NCBI GenBank assembly: GCA_036005845.1
Contig: DASYQD010000175.1
Span: 19,779-83,778 of the forward strand
Length of the DNA: 64,000 nt
DNA from: DASYQD01 sp036005845
Lineage (GTDB): Bacteria > Acidobacteriota > Thermoanaerobaculia > Multivoradales > JAIOJS01
Direction: 5' to 3'
Shown: one piece after another, positions 26,470 through 37,367 of the stretch
Position numbering within the stretch: position 1 is the stretch's first letter
Layout of the letters: each line of letters opens with the position of its first letter
Translations under genes and position numbers: made by a program
Notes under the pieces: model-generated
Seen by the model: only the letters and a program-made list of their open reading frames with translations
Told to the model about the DNA's origin: nothing
The model's database searches: none

Positions 26470-27744
26470 TCAGCCGGCAAGTGGCGCGGGAGCCGGAGCC
26501 GCGCCAACCTTCTGCTCCGACCGCCAACGCTGGATGCGCGCGAAGAAGAGGTCGGTGAACGGCTCGACCTCGTGCGGCGGGTAGAGCGCCTCGACCTTCA
26601 ACCGCACCGCCTCGCGGCACTCCTTGGAAGCGAAGAACTCGTCGGCCACCGCGTCGAGGTGCGCCAGGTGCTCGGCGCAGAACTCGGCGAAGCGGTCAGC
26701 CTCCAGCCGCTGCCGTGCGATGGCGGCGTAGCGCGACAGCTTCTCGCGGTAGGGCAGCTCCTGCCGCGCCACCTCGTAGTAGGGCTCCCAGTCGAGCGTC
26801 TGCCGCATCTTGCGGCGCGTCACCGCGCAGTAGACGGCCCAGCGCAGCTTCGCCAGCACCAGCCAGGGGAAGTGGAAGTGCAGCGACGTCACTTGGCTGT
26901 CGGGGCAGGCGTTGGCGAAGTCGATGGGGTGGAAGCCGCCGTCCTTGCGCAGGCTCTCGCAGGAGTTGAAGTCCCAGCCGAAGAAGGTGTTGATGGTGAG
27001 GCAGGTGTCCTCGAGCCACGAGCGCTCTTCGGCCGAGATGGGTGGCGCCTCCATGCGGTAGCGGTCGTGCAGCGGCGCCGCGGGATCGTACTTGACGACA
27101 TTCACCTGCGGCCCCATGCCGATGGCGCGCACGAAGAGGTCGAAGGGCACCACCGCTGCCTGCAGGTGCATGACGTTCTTGCCGCTTTCGTCGTAGGCCG
27201 CGCGCAGCTTCGCCTCGTCGTCGATCTTCGAGACGCCGCGCCAGGCGCCGCCGTCGTACGGCTTCATGAACAGCGGGTAGCCGACCTGCCCGCCCACGTG
27301 GCCGAGGTCGAAGAGCTTGGCGTAGCGGCGCAGCGTCGGCTCGAGGTCTGGGTTGCTCTGCTCGTACTCCTTGGGCGGCACCATCCAGGTCTTGGGGATC
27401 GGCATCCCCAGCCGCAGCATCGCCGCGTAGGTGGTGTGCTTCTCCATCGACTGCACGGCCCACGGGTTGTTGAGCACGTAGACGTCGTCGAGGATGACCG
27501 CCTTCTTGATCCACTCGCGGCTGGTGTAGTACCAGTGCGTCAGGCGGTCGAGCACCACCGTGTACTTGGTGCGCTGCTGGAGGTCGAAGGGCTCGATGGT
27601 CACTCGCTCGACGGCCACCCGCACCTCTTCGCCCTGCCAGGGGATCGCGAGATCGAGCCGGCGCAGCAGGTGCTCGAAACAGAGCGGCCAGCAGAGATCA
27701 GCGCCGAGCGAGAGTCCGATCCAGCGCGTGACGGGCGTGGGCAT
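26470..27744 (-). CDS. ATP-grasp domain protein
   Basis: This 424-residue protein has an ATP-grasp fold, the ligase fold that joins a carboxylate to an amine or thiol using ATP. Visible elements are an N-terminal preATP-grasp region, 'YPLFMKPYDGGAWRGVSKI' with the ATP-binding Lys, and 'NTFFGWDFNSCESLRKDG' followed by 'PIDFANACPD', the acidic metal-binding stretch near the end of the domain. A roughly 120-residue helical C-terminal region follows. The ATG at 27744 has GGAGG 10 bases upstream. It is divergent from a hybrid histidine kinase gene. Substrates are unknown. It is not obviously a close relative of the ATP-grasp protein at 37368. Confidence 0.8.
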   Translation of the reverse strand: MPTPVTRWIGLSLGADLCWPLCFEHLLRRLDLAIPWQGEEVRVAVERVTIEPFDLQQRTKYTVVLDRLTHWYYTSREWIKKAVILDDVYVLNNPWAVQSMEKHTTYAAMLRLGMPIPKTWMVPPKEYEQSNPDLEPTLRRYAKLFDLGHVGGQVGYPLFMKPYDGGAWRGVSKIDDEAKLRAAYDESGKNVMHLQAAVVPFDLFVRAIGMGPQVNVVKYDPAAPLHDRYRMEAPPISAEERSWLEDTCLTINTFFGWDFNSCESLRKDGGFHPIDFANACPDSQVTSLHFHFPWLVLAKLRWAVYCAVTRRKMRQTLDWEPYYEVARQELPYREKLSRYAAIARQRLEADRFAEFCAEHLAHLDAVADEFFASKECREAVRLKVEALYPPHEVEPFTDLFFARIQRWRSEQKVGAAPAPAPLAG

Positions 27745-27973
27745 GGGGGGCGGTCCTCCGATGGCGGAGTCTACTGCGCTGGACGCGCGCGCTGCGGCGC
27801 AGGCCCCCCATGAGCCGGCGGCCCGTGTCGGCCAAACGCTGGCAAACGTCGGCTCTATCATCTCGTTGCCGACGCACGGAGCCATTCCATGCAGAGGCGG
27901 CTCAGACGGGGCACGCGGGTTGCAACGCCTCCCCGATCCCCGCCGGCCCCGCGGCGAACACTGATAGAGGCGG

Positions 27974-30112
<2,139 letters not shown>

Positions 30113-30169
30113 ACGGAGGGCCAACGAGGGCAAGGGTGGGACCCGGCCCAAGCCCGGGTCCCCACACAC

Positions 30170-30895
30170 CTAACCCGCTATCCTCGCCCGGTCCCCGCTC
30201 TCGAGGCCGGCTTCGAAGGCCAGGCTGGCCCGCTCGCAAAGCAGCGAGAAATACGTAAAGCTGGCGAGCAGGCGAATGAAGCCCATGACCAGACCAGCCA
30301 CCCCCAGCGCGTGGCCATGCAGGGCCCGCGCGAGGTCCGGCAGTGGCAAGCGCCGAAGGCTATTGACCTCGCCGGCGAAGCTGCGCAGATCACTCTGCAG
30401 CTCACGGAGGTGACGGTCCAGCAGTCGAAGCCCGGCCCGGGCACCCCCGTCCCGCAGCCGGCTCACGACGTCATCCCAGTAGACCCGCTGCGGCAGGGCG
30501 CAACCGTGGGCAGCAAGCTCGCGGTAGATAGCGGCATAGTCGAGGGCGGCGAAGAACCGCTCGCGAGCGATCAGCGGGTCGGCGGCGTCCACTTCCTCGC
30601 GCTCGAATAACTCGCTGCGCGTACGCACCAGCCCCTCGCCGATCGAGGTGAGGTGATCGCTGCAGACCGCCAGGCCCGCCAGGCCGCTTTGCAGGGAAGC
30701 ATCCGCGCGCTCGGCAGAACCGGCCGAGGCGCTGTCGACGACGTCGTGCAGGTGACGGAAAGCTTCCATCAGCACCGAGTTGGCTTCGTGATAATGGCGG
30801 GCGAGGTCGGAGCTACGGCGCTCCAGGTGCTCGCTGAACGAGTTGGTGAAATGGACCGAAAAACCGAGGTAGCACTGAATGGGGAACAGTCCCAT
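30170..30895 (-). CDS. Hypothetical helical protein downstream of the CHAT gene
   Basis: This 241-residue protein is unrecognised. It is strongly helical, with a His/Glu-rich segment near residues 20-45 ('SEHLERRSSDLARHYHEANS'), several predicted amphipathic helices, and a hydrophobic stretch at about 195-220 ('LGVAGLVMGFIRLLASF') that could be a membrane helix. The ATG at 30895 was chosen because AGGAGA precedes it by 5 bases. An in-frame opening to 31081 lacks support. It lies 234 bp downstream of the CHAT gene on the same strand, so it may be a later member of that transcription unit and a possible substrate or partner of the protease. That link is inference from position only. Confidence 0.65.
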   Translation of the reverse strand: MGLFPIQCYLGFSVHFTNSFSEHLERRSSDLARHYHEANSVLMEAFRHLHDVVDSASAGSAERADASLQSGLAGLAVCSDHLTSIGEGLVRTRSELFEREEVDAADPLIARERFFAALDYAAIYRELAAHGCALPQRVYWDDVVSRLRDGGARAGLRLLDRHLRELQSDLRSFAGEVNSLRRLPLPDLARALHGHALGVAGLVMGFIRLLASFTYFSLLCERASLAFEAGLESGDRARIAG

Positions 30896-31085
30896 GGGAT
30901 TCTCCTCATTGACGAACGTGGTTGGAATCGAGAAGTGCGAGGGCGCGGCTGTGCGAGGCAGGGCGAGAGTGGGGGTCCTCTGACCCGCGCCTCGGTCGCC
31001 CGCTGCGCGCCACCAGCGTGCGCACACCGAGTCATGGCGCGCACGTCGTTGGGACCGACGCTGGACGCACCCGGTCCGCACCCAA

Positions 31086-31097
31086 AGATCGCGATCT
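31086..31097. promoter_or_regulatory. 12-bp perfect palindrome between the CHAT gene and the 30170 gene
   Basis: AGATCGCGATCT is a perfect palindrome about 190 bp upstream of the start at 30895 and just after the CHAT stop. It could be an operator for the downstream gene, but short palindromes arise by chance in GC-rich DNA. A short CGCCC-GTAA-GGGCG hairpin (31109-31122) lies beside it. Confidence 0.25.
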
Positions 31098-31129
31098 GAG
31101 GTGCTGAGCGCCCGTAAGGGCGTGGAAAA

Positions 31130-34100
31130 TCAGCCCCCGAGAGCTTGGAACGCTGCCCAGGCAGTCGGCAGGCGAAGACCAGGCTCGCGTGCACGGAGCA
31201 ACGTCAATTGAGCCGCCCGCAACGCCTCCGCCGGCTTCAGTCCGCGGCTGACGCCGGAGTGGAAGGCGGTCATCAGCTCGACCGTGCTGCCATCCGACAC
31301 CGGCCAGAGACTCGCAACGACCGACGGCACACGAGCGCCCAGGAAGGCGCGAGCCAGACTGAGCGTTCCCGTGCTGGCGCTCTCCGCGCCACTTCCCGTG
31401 CTGCAGCCGGCGAGCACGACCAGTCGCGTGCTCGCGAAGCGTTTGGGCGTCAGCTCGAAAGCGAACACGGCACCGGGTTCCGTGCTGCCTGGCGCACGTG
31501 CGAGCGCCAGGCTCGAGCGTGAAGGATCGACCCGATTGACCAGCGCGTGGCCCGCAAAATGGACCACGTCGTAGCTGGTCGCCCGAGCCAGCAACGCATC
31601 CCGGGTTGCTCGCTCTCCGAGGAGAAGGTCCCGTCGCGAATAGAGCTGCGCGACCCGGCGGGCCTCGTCGGCAGCAGCCGGTAGTGCCGGCAGCTGCGGA
31701 TACAGCTCGAGATCCGGCCGCGGGTCGCCGAGCGCGAGAATGCTCGGTTGTCGAGCCTCCAGCTGCCGCGCTCGCGCCTGGGCAGCGACGAAGATCGTGG
31801 CGCTCGGAGCGACCTGGACGACCTGTTGTTCGACGAGAAAGCGATCGCTGCGGGGATCCACGAGGGCGGCGAACGGCAGTTGATCGAGAGGGCCGTCGGG
31901 GACGATTACGAGCTGACCGACGTCGACACCCAGCTGCGCGGGGATCACCAGCTCGCGATAGAGACGGCGGGCTGCCTCTCGCGTTCGCGCTGTCCAGGCC
32001 CCCGCCGCCAGGTCCGTCTGCAGCTGCGCTCCCCAAGCAGCCAGCTCGTCGGGGGAAGCTGGGAGCCGAATCAAGACCGCCGCCGCAGAGTCCACCCGCC
32101 AAACGAACGCCTCCTTCGCCAGAAGGCAGTAATAAAGGAGCGTGGTTCCAGGCTCCAGCCGCTCCCGCAACGCTGTCAGAGTCGACGTTCCATTCTCTGT
32201 CGAGAACGAGGCGCTTGGTGATGGTGGGCCGCCGGTAACCAGAGCAGTTCGGCCTGATCGCGCGTGTTCGGCGACCGCAAAGGCTCGATCAGGGTGGTTT
32301 GCGGCGAGCTCGATGGAGACGAGCTCGTCGAAGAGTGCATCGGCACCCGAGAGCCGTTCCGACCATAGGCTTTGCACCGGATCGCTCGAGGGCAAACGCG
32401 TCAACCACTCGATGCCCTCGTCGAGGTCGGCTGCGGCCCGGCTCGTCTCGCCGAGGCGCCGATACGTCCGAGCTCGCTCCAGCAACAAGCCCGGCAAGCG
32501 AAAGTCCGGTCCGTTCTTGCGTGCCCGCTCGATCGCGGCGGACAGAGAGGCCACTGCGGTCGGCCCTTCCTCGGTAACCAAGCCGTTCGCGGTTTGCAGC
32601 TCCGCAGCAAGCCGTTGTCGCACCGCGAGGTCGTCGACCTGCCACATCCAGGCGGTACCCGCGGCCAGCGCTGTACGCGCGCGCTCACGTTGGCCCAGCT
32701 TGAGATCGATGCGGGATCGCCAGAGTTCCAGCTCGGCTGCCTTGCGCGGCTCCCACGGCACCGCCGAGGCGGACAGTTCGCCGAGCAACTCCGACCCAAC
32801 GCGCGGACGCTGTTCGAGAAAGGCGGTGCCGGTTGCCGGTCCCAGCAGCAGCACAAAGCGGCGCTCGGGGTGTGTGATGTCGGGCAGCGCCGCAAGCACC
32901 CGGCGGCGGTCCCCCCACGCCCGGGGCAGGTCGCCGAACAGCGCGCGAGCATCGCCCAGGACGAAATGGAGCCACACGGCGTGATCCGCTTCGCCCAAGT
33001 GCTCGAACCCGTCAAGGGCTTCCTCGAGGAGCGCCAGTGCCGCGGGCTCGCCGCGACGGAGACGCAGCAGGCCGCGCAACCAAGCAAGATGTGCGCGCAA
33101 CGGTTCATCGCCTTGGACACGCGCCACCCAAGCGTCGAGCTGGCTCGCTAGAGCGTCATCCGGACCGCGTCGATAAGACTCGCAAGCCAGCGCCGAGACG
33201 GCAGCCCAAGCATGCGCCGCCGAGGACTCCGGCAACTCGCTCAGTGCAGTGCCGAACGCCGTCGCCGCCTCGCCGATACGCACTGATTCGAGCGCTTCCA
33301 GCCCGCTTGCCAGAGCCTGGTGTCCACGGGCGAACCGCTCGGTATCGCTGCCCGCGCGCTCGATCTCGACGACCTGACGTAGTAGCGATCCATCGTCCGT
33401 CTGGCGCTGCCATTCCTCCGCCAAGCGCCGAGCTGAGTCGAGGCGCCTGGTGGCTTCGAGCGGGTCCCCTTCGGCGACCGCTTCGCCCCATGCCGGGAGC
33501 AGGTCGAGCTCGAAGGCCTCGCGCGCTTCCTGGCGATGAGCGCGCACCAGCCGATCGAGCGCCGTGTCCTGCGCGGCAGCGGCGCCGACGATGTCCACGC
33601 GCAGCTTGGCGGCGAGCGGCGCGGAATCGCCGCGAGAAGAGAGCTGTTCCAACCGCTGCCGAGCCTCGGCTGCCCAGTGCGAATGCGAGTCGAGCTCCAA
33701 GTAGCGCTGCCATGCCCGCGTTGCCTGGGCCGGCAGCGGCAGCAACTCGAGCACGAGGGCGCGGTTGAAGCATGCGTCGAGCAGATCGGGCTCGATGTCC
33801 AGCGCCCGGTCGACTAATTCGAGCGCCTCTGCCAGGTCGTTTCCGTCGTCGTTGTCCACGCCACGTGCGAGATGAGCTGCGGCAAGATCGTTGAGCGCGG
33901 CGGCATCGCCTGGCGCGGCGGCTACGGCCCGCTCCAGGGTGTGCAGCCCTTGATCTGTGTGACCGGCGACGAAGTAGGCGCTACCGAGCCGCTGGAGCTG
34001 CTGCGCGTTTGGCGCATCGCCAGCCGCGGCCGCAGCATCGTCGACGAGCTTGAGATAACGCCACGACCCCGGCCGCGCCGGGGCCGTCGTTCCAGCAGTG

Positions 34101-34513
34101 CGCACGCGATCTACGGGTTGCGGCTTCCAGTCGTCGCCCGCGAAACGGGAGAGCACGGGACGCCGCTCGATGAGTCCAGCCTCGACACCGACAACATGGC
34201 CTTCGCTCGCAGCGTTGAGCCTGCTGAGCATCACCCATCCGGTCACACCCACACCGAGAACGAGCGCCGCAGCGGCCACCCAGCTCCGGAAAGATCGCCC
34301 AGAGATCGACGTGAGGAGCTGTCTACGCGACGGCGGTTTCGCTGCCGCAGCCTCCCCCTCCCGGGCGACCGCCAGACAGCTGACGCTGTCGGCGAAGACG
34401 CGCCAGCAGGTCTCGCAGCCGGCGAAGTGCTCCTCGAGCGCCCGCCGCTCTTCCTCGAAGAGGCGGTCGTCCAGGTAGGCGGCGATGCGAGCAGAGTCAG
34501 GGCAGCGCGACAT
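31130..34513 (-). CDS. Zinc-finger anti-sigma / TPR / CHAT protease fusion
   Basis: This is a 1127-residue single-chain protein. Residues 1-40 form an anti-sigma zinc finger with His29-x3-Cys33-x2-Cys36 and Cys4 as a possible fourth ligand. A basic stretch (63-76) precedes one membrane helix (78-96), so the finger should face the cytoplasm and the rest the periplasm. Residues about 130-800 are helical repeats of TPR type. The C-terminal CHAT domain (about 830-1127) is a caspase-like protease with the catalytic dyad His989 in 'VVHFAGHALVN' and Cys1037 in 'VVLAGCSTGSG'. The sigma factor gene ends 8 bp upstream. The natural reading is a membrane anti-sigma factor that senses outside events through a TPR-CHAT part. 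The CHAT substrate is unknown. Confidence 0.88.
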   Translation of the reverse strand: MSRCPDSARIAAYLDDRLFEEERRALEEHFAGCETCWRVFADSVSCLAVAREGEAAAAKPPSRRQLLTSISGRSFRSWVAAAALVLGVGVTGWVMLSRLNAASEGHVVGVEAGLIERRPVLSRFAGDDWKPQPVDRVRTAGTTAPARPGSWRYLKLVDDAAAAAGDAPNAQQLQRLGSAYFVAGHTDQGLHTLERAVAAAPGDAAALNDLAAAHLARGVDNDDGNDLAEALELVDRALDIEPDLLDACFNRALVLELLPLPAQATRAWQRYLELDSHSHWAAEARQRLEQLSSRGDSAPLAAKLRVDIVGAAAAQDTALDRLVRAHRQEAREAFELDLLPAWGEAVAEGDPLEATRRLDSARRLAEEWQRQTDDGSLLRQVVEIERAGSDTERFARGHQALASGLEALESVRIGEAATAFGTALSELPESSAAHAWAAVSALACESYRRGPDDALASQLDAWVARVQGDEPLRAHLAWLRGLLRLRRGEPAALALLEEALDGFEHLGEADHAVWLHFVLGDARALFGDLPRAWGDRRRVLAALPDITHPERRFVLLLGPATGTAFLEQRPRVGSELLGELSASAVPWEPRKAAELELWRSRIDLKLGQRERARTALAAGTAWMWQVDDLAVRQRLAAELQTANGLVTEEGPTAVASLSAAIERARKNGPDFRLPGLLLERARTYRRLGETSRAAADLDEGIEWLTRLPSSDPVQSLWSERLSGADALFDELVSIELAANHPDRAFAVAEHARSGRTALVTGGPPSPSASFSTENGTSTLTALRERLEPGTTLLYYCLLAKEAFVWRVDSAAAVLIRLPASPDELAAWGAQLQTDLAAGAWTARTREAARRLYRELVIPAQLGVDVGQLVIVPDGPLDQLPFAALVDPRSDRFLVEQQVVQVAPSATIFVAAQARARQLEARQPSILALGDPRPDLELYPQLPALPAAADEARRVAQLYSRRDLLLGERATRDALLARATSYDVVHFAGHALVNRVDPSRSSLALARAPGSTEPGAVFAFELTPKRFASTRLVVLAGCSTGSGAESASTGTLSLARAFLGARVPSVVASLWPVSDGSTVELMTAFHSGVSRGLKPAEALRAAQLTLLRAREPGLRLPTAWAAFQALGG

Positions 34514-34521
34514 GGGGTGGG

Positions 34522-35226
34522 TCAGCTCGGGACCTGGTCGTCGATCGAGTCGTCGATCTCGTCGTCGATCGGGAGCTCGCCGATTCCTTTAGACGGACGC
34601 GAAGGGCCAGGTTCCCCCTCTGGACGCAAATCCAGCCGCGCTGCGGCCGCGATCAGGGACGCCGTGTGACGATCTTCACAGGCCGCTTCCGTCAGCTTCC
34701 GTAGGAGGGCCCGCCGCAGCTCGCCGACGCGCCGCCGCAGCTCGGGCTGCTCCGCCACCATGACGCCGCGCAGGCTCGACAATGGCAGCTGCTCGCCGAA
34801 GCGCAGGCGGAGCAGGATGCGGTCGCGCGGCGGCAGCGCGCGCAGGAACGCCAGCGCCGTCGCCACCGCCGGCCGCGGCGGCCCCTCGGGCACGAGATCC
34901 GTGCGCTCCTCGCGGACTTCGCGCACCTGCCAGCCCGCGGTGAGCTCGCGCACCAGCCGCACGACGACGACGAGCAGGTAGGTCGCGAAGCTCGACCGGC
35001 CGCTGAACGACTGCAGCAGTCTGTAGTCGTCGCTGGCGATGCGCGCGCGTACGACGCGCCGCAGCGCGCGGCTCTCACCCGGCGCCAGGTGATAACGGCT
35101 GAGCAGCTCCGTCGTGATCTTGCTCAGCAGGCCGCGTTCGCGCTGCAACAGCTCGCGCGGATCGGGCCGCGCGGAGCGGCCCGGCCTCCGGTCACGGACG
35201 CGTTTGGGGTGAGGCTTGGAGCGCAC
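34522..35226 (-). CDS. Sigma-70-family RNA polymerase sigma factor
   Basis: This 234-residue sigma factor would direct RNA polymerase to a dedicated set of promoters when freed from the downstream anti-sigma protein. Region 2 is visible at about residues 45-105 ('DDYRLLQSFSGRSSFATYLL', then 'VVVVRLVREL'). A region-4-like part follows at about 130-190 ('RALPPRDRILLRLRFGEQLP', then 'RRRVGELRRALLRKL'). The C-terminus is acidic ('DDEIDDSIDDQVPS'). The GTG at 35226 was chosen as the first in-frame start after the esterase stop, leaving a 35-bp gap. A Shine-Dalgarno sequence is not obvious, so the start is uncertain. The subgroup resembles the ECF-like factors paired with CHAT proteins. Confidence 0.82.
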   Translation of the reverse strand: MRSKPHPKRVRDRRPGRSARPDPRELLQRERGLLSKITTELLSRYHLAPGESRALRRVVRARIASDDYRLLQSFSGRSSFATYLLVVVVRLVRELTAGWQVREVREERTDLVPEGPPRPAVATALAFLRALPPRDRILLRLRFGEQLPLSSLRGVMVAEQPELRRRVGELRRALLRKLTEAACEDRHTASLIAAAARLDLRPEGEPGPSRPSKGIGELPIDDEIDDSIDDQVPS

Positions 35227-35261
35227 GAATGCGCTCGCACTGTAGCAAAGCCGCTCGCCTG

Positions 35262-36398
35262 TTACTCGTAGACCATCCACAAAGGCCCAGGGAACAGCCA
35301 CGACAGCCCCTCGCGCAGGCGGTCGCGCCAGTTCTCCCAGTTGTGCCCGTCGCGGGCCTCGACGAAGCGCACGTCCATGCCGGTGCGCTGCAGCAGCGGC
35401 ACCAGCGAGCGGTTCTCGTAGATGAGCGACTCGTAGACCCCGCAGGAGACGAAGATCTTGTCGACCGGCTTGCCCGGCGCGGCACGGAAGGCGTTGACGA
35501 ACTCCACCACCGGTTTGAAGGCGGGGCCGCGCTCGCTCTCGCCGATGTCGGTGAAAGCGAACGAGCCCGACTGCAGCAGCAGCCGCCCGTAGAAGCCGGG
35601 GTGGTACCACGCCGTCGACAGCGACGCCACCGCCCCGAAGCTGGCGCCGAGCAGGCACCGCCCCGCCGGGTTGCCGAGCAGCGGGAACTTCTTCTCCAGC
35701 CAGGGCACCAGGTCCTCGGTGACGAAGCGCGCGTGCGTCTTGTCGCCGGCGTACTCGTGCAGCCGGTCGGGCGACTGCGTCAGCGCCACCAGGAGCTGCG
35801 GCACTTCGAGCCGGTGGATGAGGTTGTCGAGCACCGCCTTCAGGCTCGCGTAGCGCACGAAGTCGATGCCGTCGTGCGCCACCACCAGCGCCAGCCGGCG
35901 GCTGGGCCGCATGCGCGCCGGCAGGTAGAGCACGACGTCGCGCTTGCCGCCGAACGCGCGCGTCGGCACCTTCACCGATTCCAGCCGCCCGGGCCGCGCC
36001 TCGGCATCCTCGCGCGCCCAATCCGGCGTCTCGTACCCCGCGGCCTGGCAGACCGAGTTGGCGCCGAAGGGATCGCGCGCCGTGTGCGGGTTGAGCGGGT
36101 CGAGGATCCAGTGCCGCTCGCCGCCCTGGACGACTTCGATCTTGTACTCGATGCGCGAGCCCGGCGGCACCTCTTCGACGACGTACCAGAGATCGGTATC
36201 GTCGACGCGTTTCATCGGCCGCGACGACGGCAGCCCGTAGATGAAGTGGCGCAGCCGCACCTTTTCGGCGGCGCCGCGATAGACGAACGTAGTCGAGCTG
36301 CCTTCCACCAGCGGGAAGGTGTGCTCGGCGATGAAGCGCTGGATGGCTTCACCACCCGGCGGCTTGGCGTGCAGCAGCTCCTGGATGGCCAGCGCCAT
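35262..36398 (-). CDS. Esterase of the enterochelin-esterase (Fes/IroE) type
   Basis: This 378-residue alpha/beta hydrolase has an N-terminal beta-sandwich (about 20-110) like the E-set domain ahead of Fes-type esterases, then the catalytic domain. The nucleophile is Ser253 in 'LLGASFGAVAS', and the catalytic His352 is in 'RDGHNWENWRDRL', the typical end of this family. No signal peptide is present, so it acts in the cytoplasm. Its ATG overlaps the stop of the S51-like gene by one base (TGATG), coupling the two. The association with S51-like and ATP-grasp genes suggests cleavage of an ester or amide conjugate made by the ATP-grasp enzyme, rather than siderophore use, since no siderophore genes are near. 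Confidence 0.85.
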   Translation of the reverse strand: MALAIQELLHAKPPGGEAIQRFIAEHTFPLVEGSSTTFVYRGAAEKVRLRHFIYGLPSSRPMKRVDDTDLWYVVEEVPPGSRIEYKIEVVQGGERHWILDPLNPHTARDPFGANSVCQAAGYETPDWAREDAEARPGRLESVKVPTRAFGGKRDVVLYLPARMRPSRRLALVVAHDGIDFVRYASLKAVLDNLIHRLEVPQLLVALTQSPDRLHEYAGDKTHARFVTEDLVPWLEKKFPLLGNPAGRCLLGASFGAVASLSTAWYHPGFYGRLLLQSGSFAFTDIGESERGPAFKPVVEFVNAFRAAPGKPVDKIFVSCGVYESLIYENRSLVPLLQRTGMDVRFVEARDGHNWENWRDRLREGLSWLFPGPLWMVYE

Positions 36399-37345
36399 CA
36401 GGCCGCCAGCTCCTCGACGCCGCCGTCGGGGAGCAGCCGCCGCGAGCCGTCGCCGCCGCCAGGCACCCAGCGGCCGTCGACCCAGCGCAGGATGGCGCCG
36501 TCGTCCATCGCCACGCAGGCGAGGTCGCCGAAGCGGCGCGCGAAGAGGCCGACCTTGAGCGGGTCGTCGAGCATGAGGCGGCGCTTGGCGTGCGGCAGTG
36601 GCAGCAGGCCGGTGAAGATGCCCAGCCCGGCCTCGAGCACCTCGGCGTTGCCGGCACCCTGCGGCGGGTGGTCGTGGAAGAGCACCAGCCGTTCGCCGAG
36701 CACCATGGCGCCGCCCGACCAGGCGAACACCGCCTTGCCCTCGATCATCTCGGCGATGCCGAAGAGCCGCAGCCGGTTGAGCAGCAAGGCGACGTGGCCG
36801 CCGGCCACCGCGAAGGCGGAACAACCCGCGAGCAGCTCCGCGAGCTGCTCGCGATGGCGCACCACGGCCGGTCGTTGCAGCGGCTTGATCGTCGCGTCGA
36901 GCTCGGCGTGCACGGCGCGCACGCGTTCGAGGTGCACCTTGTCGAGCTCGCGGATGTGCGCCACCGCCGCCTCGCGCTCGGGGTTGACCACTTCGGGATC
37001 GCCGCGCCGCGTGTGCAGCGCCCGCGCCGCCTCCATCGCGTGGTCGAGGCGCAGCCGATAGAGCTCCTGCATCCGCTGCAGCCGCTCTTGCCGCTGGCGA
37101 TGCGCGCGGGCCAGCGTGCGGTCCTTGCGGAAGACCTCTTCGGCGCGCGCGTAGAGGCGCAGGTTCACGACGTGGCCGCCGAGGTGCTCGCGCAGCTCGT
37201 CGACCTCTTCCTCGCGCTCCTGCCAGCCGGCGGTCACCACCGCCACGTCGCCTTCGACGCCGCCGCCGCGCACCGCGCCGGCCAGCGTCGGCGTCAGCCG
37301 CTGCGGGCCGAGCAGCGTGACCGTTCTGTTAGGATGTGCGGCCAT
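36398..37345 (-). CDS. Peptidase S51 / cyanophycinase-like protein
   Basis: This 315-residue protein has a class-I-amidotransferase-like fold of the S51 type (dipeptidase E, cyanophycinase). The nucleophile is probably Ser210 in 'FAWSGGAMVL', at the position of the family's Ser-Ala-Gly-Ala. A His-rich stretch 'VLFHDHPPQG' and 'GLLPLPHAKRRL' follow. Residues 75-150 form a long helical, charged insertion. The last 60 residues carry 'VAMDDGAILRW', a small beta module. The substitution of GlyGly for AlaGly after the Ser makes catalytic activity less certain. It is the first gene of a leftward run and diverges from an ATP-grasp gene only 22 bp away. Confidence 0.75.
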   Translation of the reverse strand: MAAHPNRTVTLLGPQRLTPTLAGAVRGGGVEGDVAVVTAGWQEREEEVDELREHLGGHVVNLRLYARAEEVFRKDRTLARAHRQRQERLQRMQELYRLRLDHAMEAARALHTRRGDPEVVNPEREAAVAHIRELDKVHLERVRAVHAELDATIKPLQRPAVVRHREQLAELLAGCSAFAVAGGHVALLLNRLRLFGIAEMIEGKAVFAWSGGAMVLGERLVLFHDHPPQGAGNAEVLEAGLGIFTGLLPLPHAKRRLMLDDPLKVGLFARRFGDLACVAMDDGAILRWVDGRWVPGGGDGSRRLLPDGGVEELAA

Positions 37346-37363
37346 TCGCGGCGGGCAATCCTA
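37330..37363. promoter_or_regulatory. Face-to-face TAGGAT motifs in the 22-bp divergent gap
   Basis: TAGGAT occurs at 37330-37335 on the plus strand and at 37363-37358 on the minus strand, 22 bp apart, forming an inverted repeat. Each is placed as a -10 for the opposite gene: a 26-base leader for the ATP-grasp gene and about 6 bases for the S51-like gene. Neither has a good -35, so an activator or an alternative sigma factor may be needed. Confidence 0.35.
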
Positions 37364-37367
37364 GACC

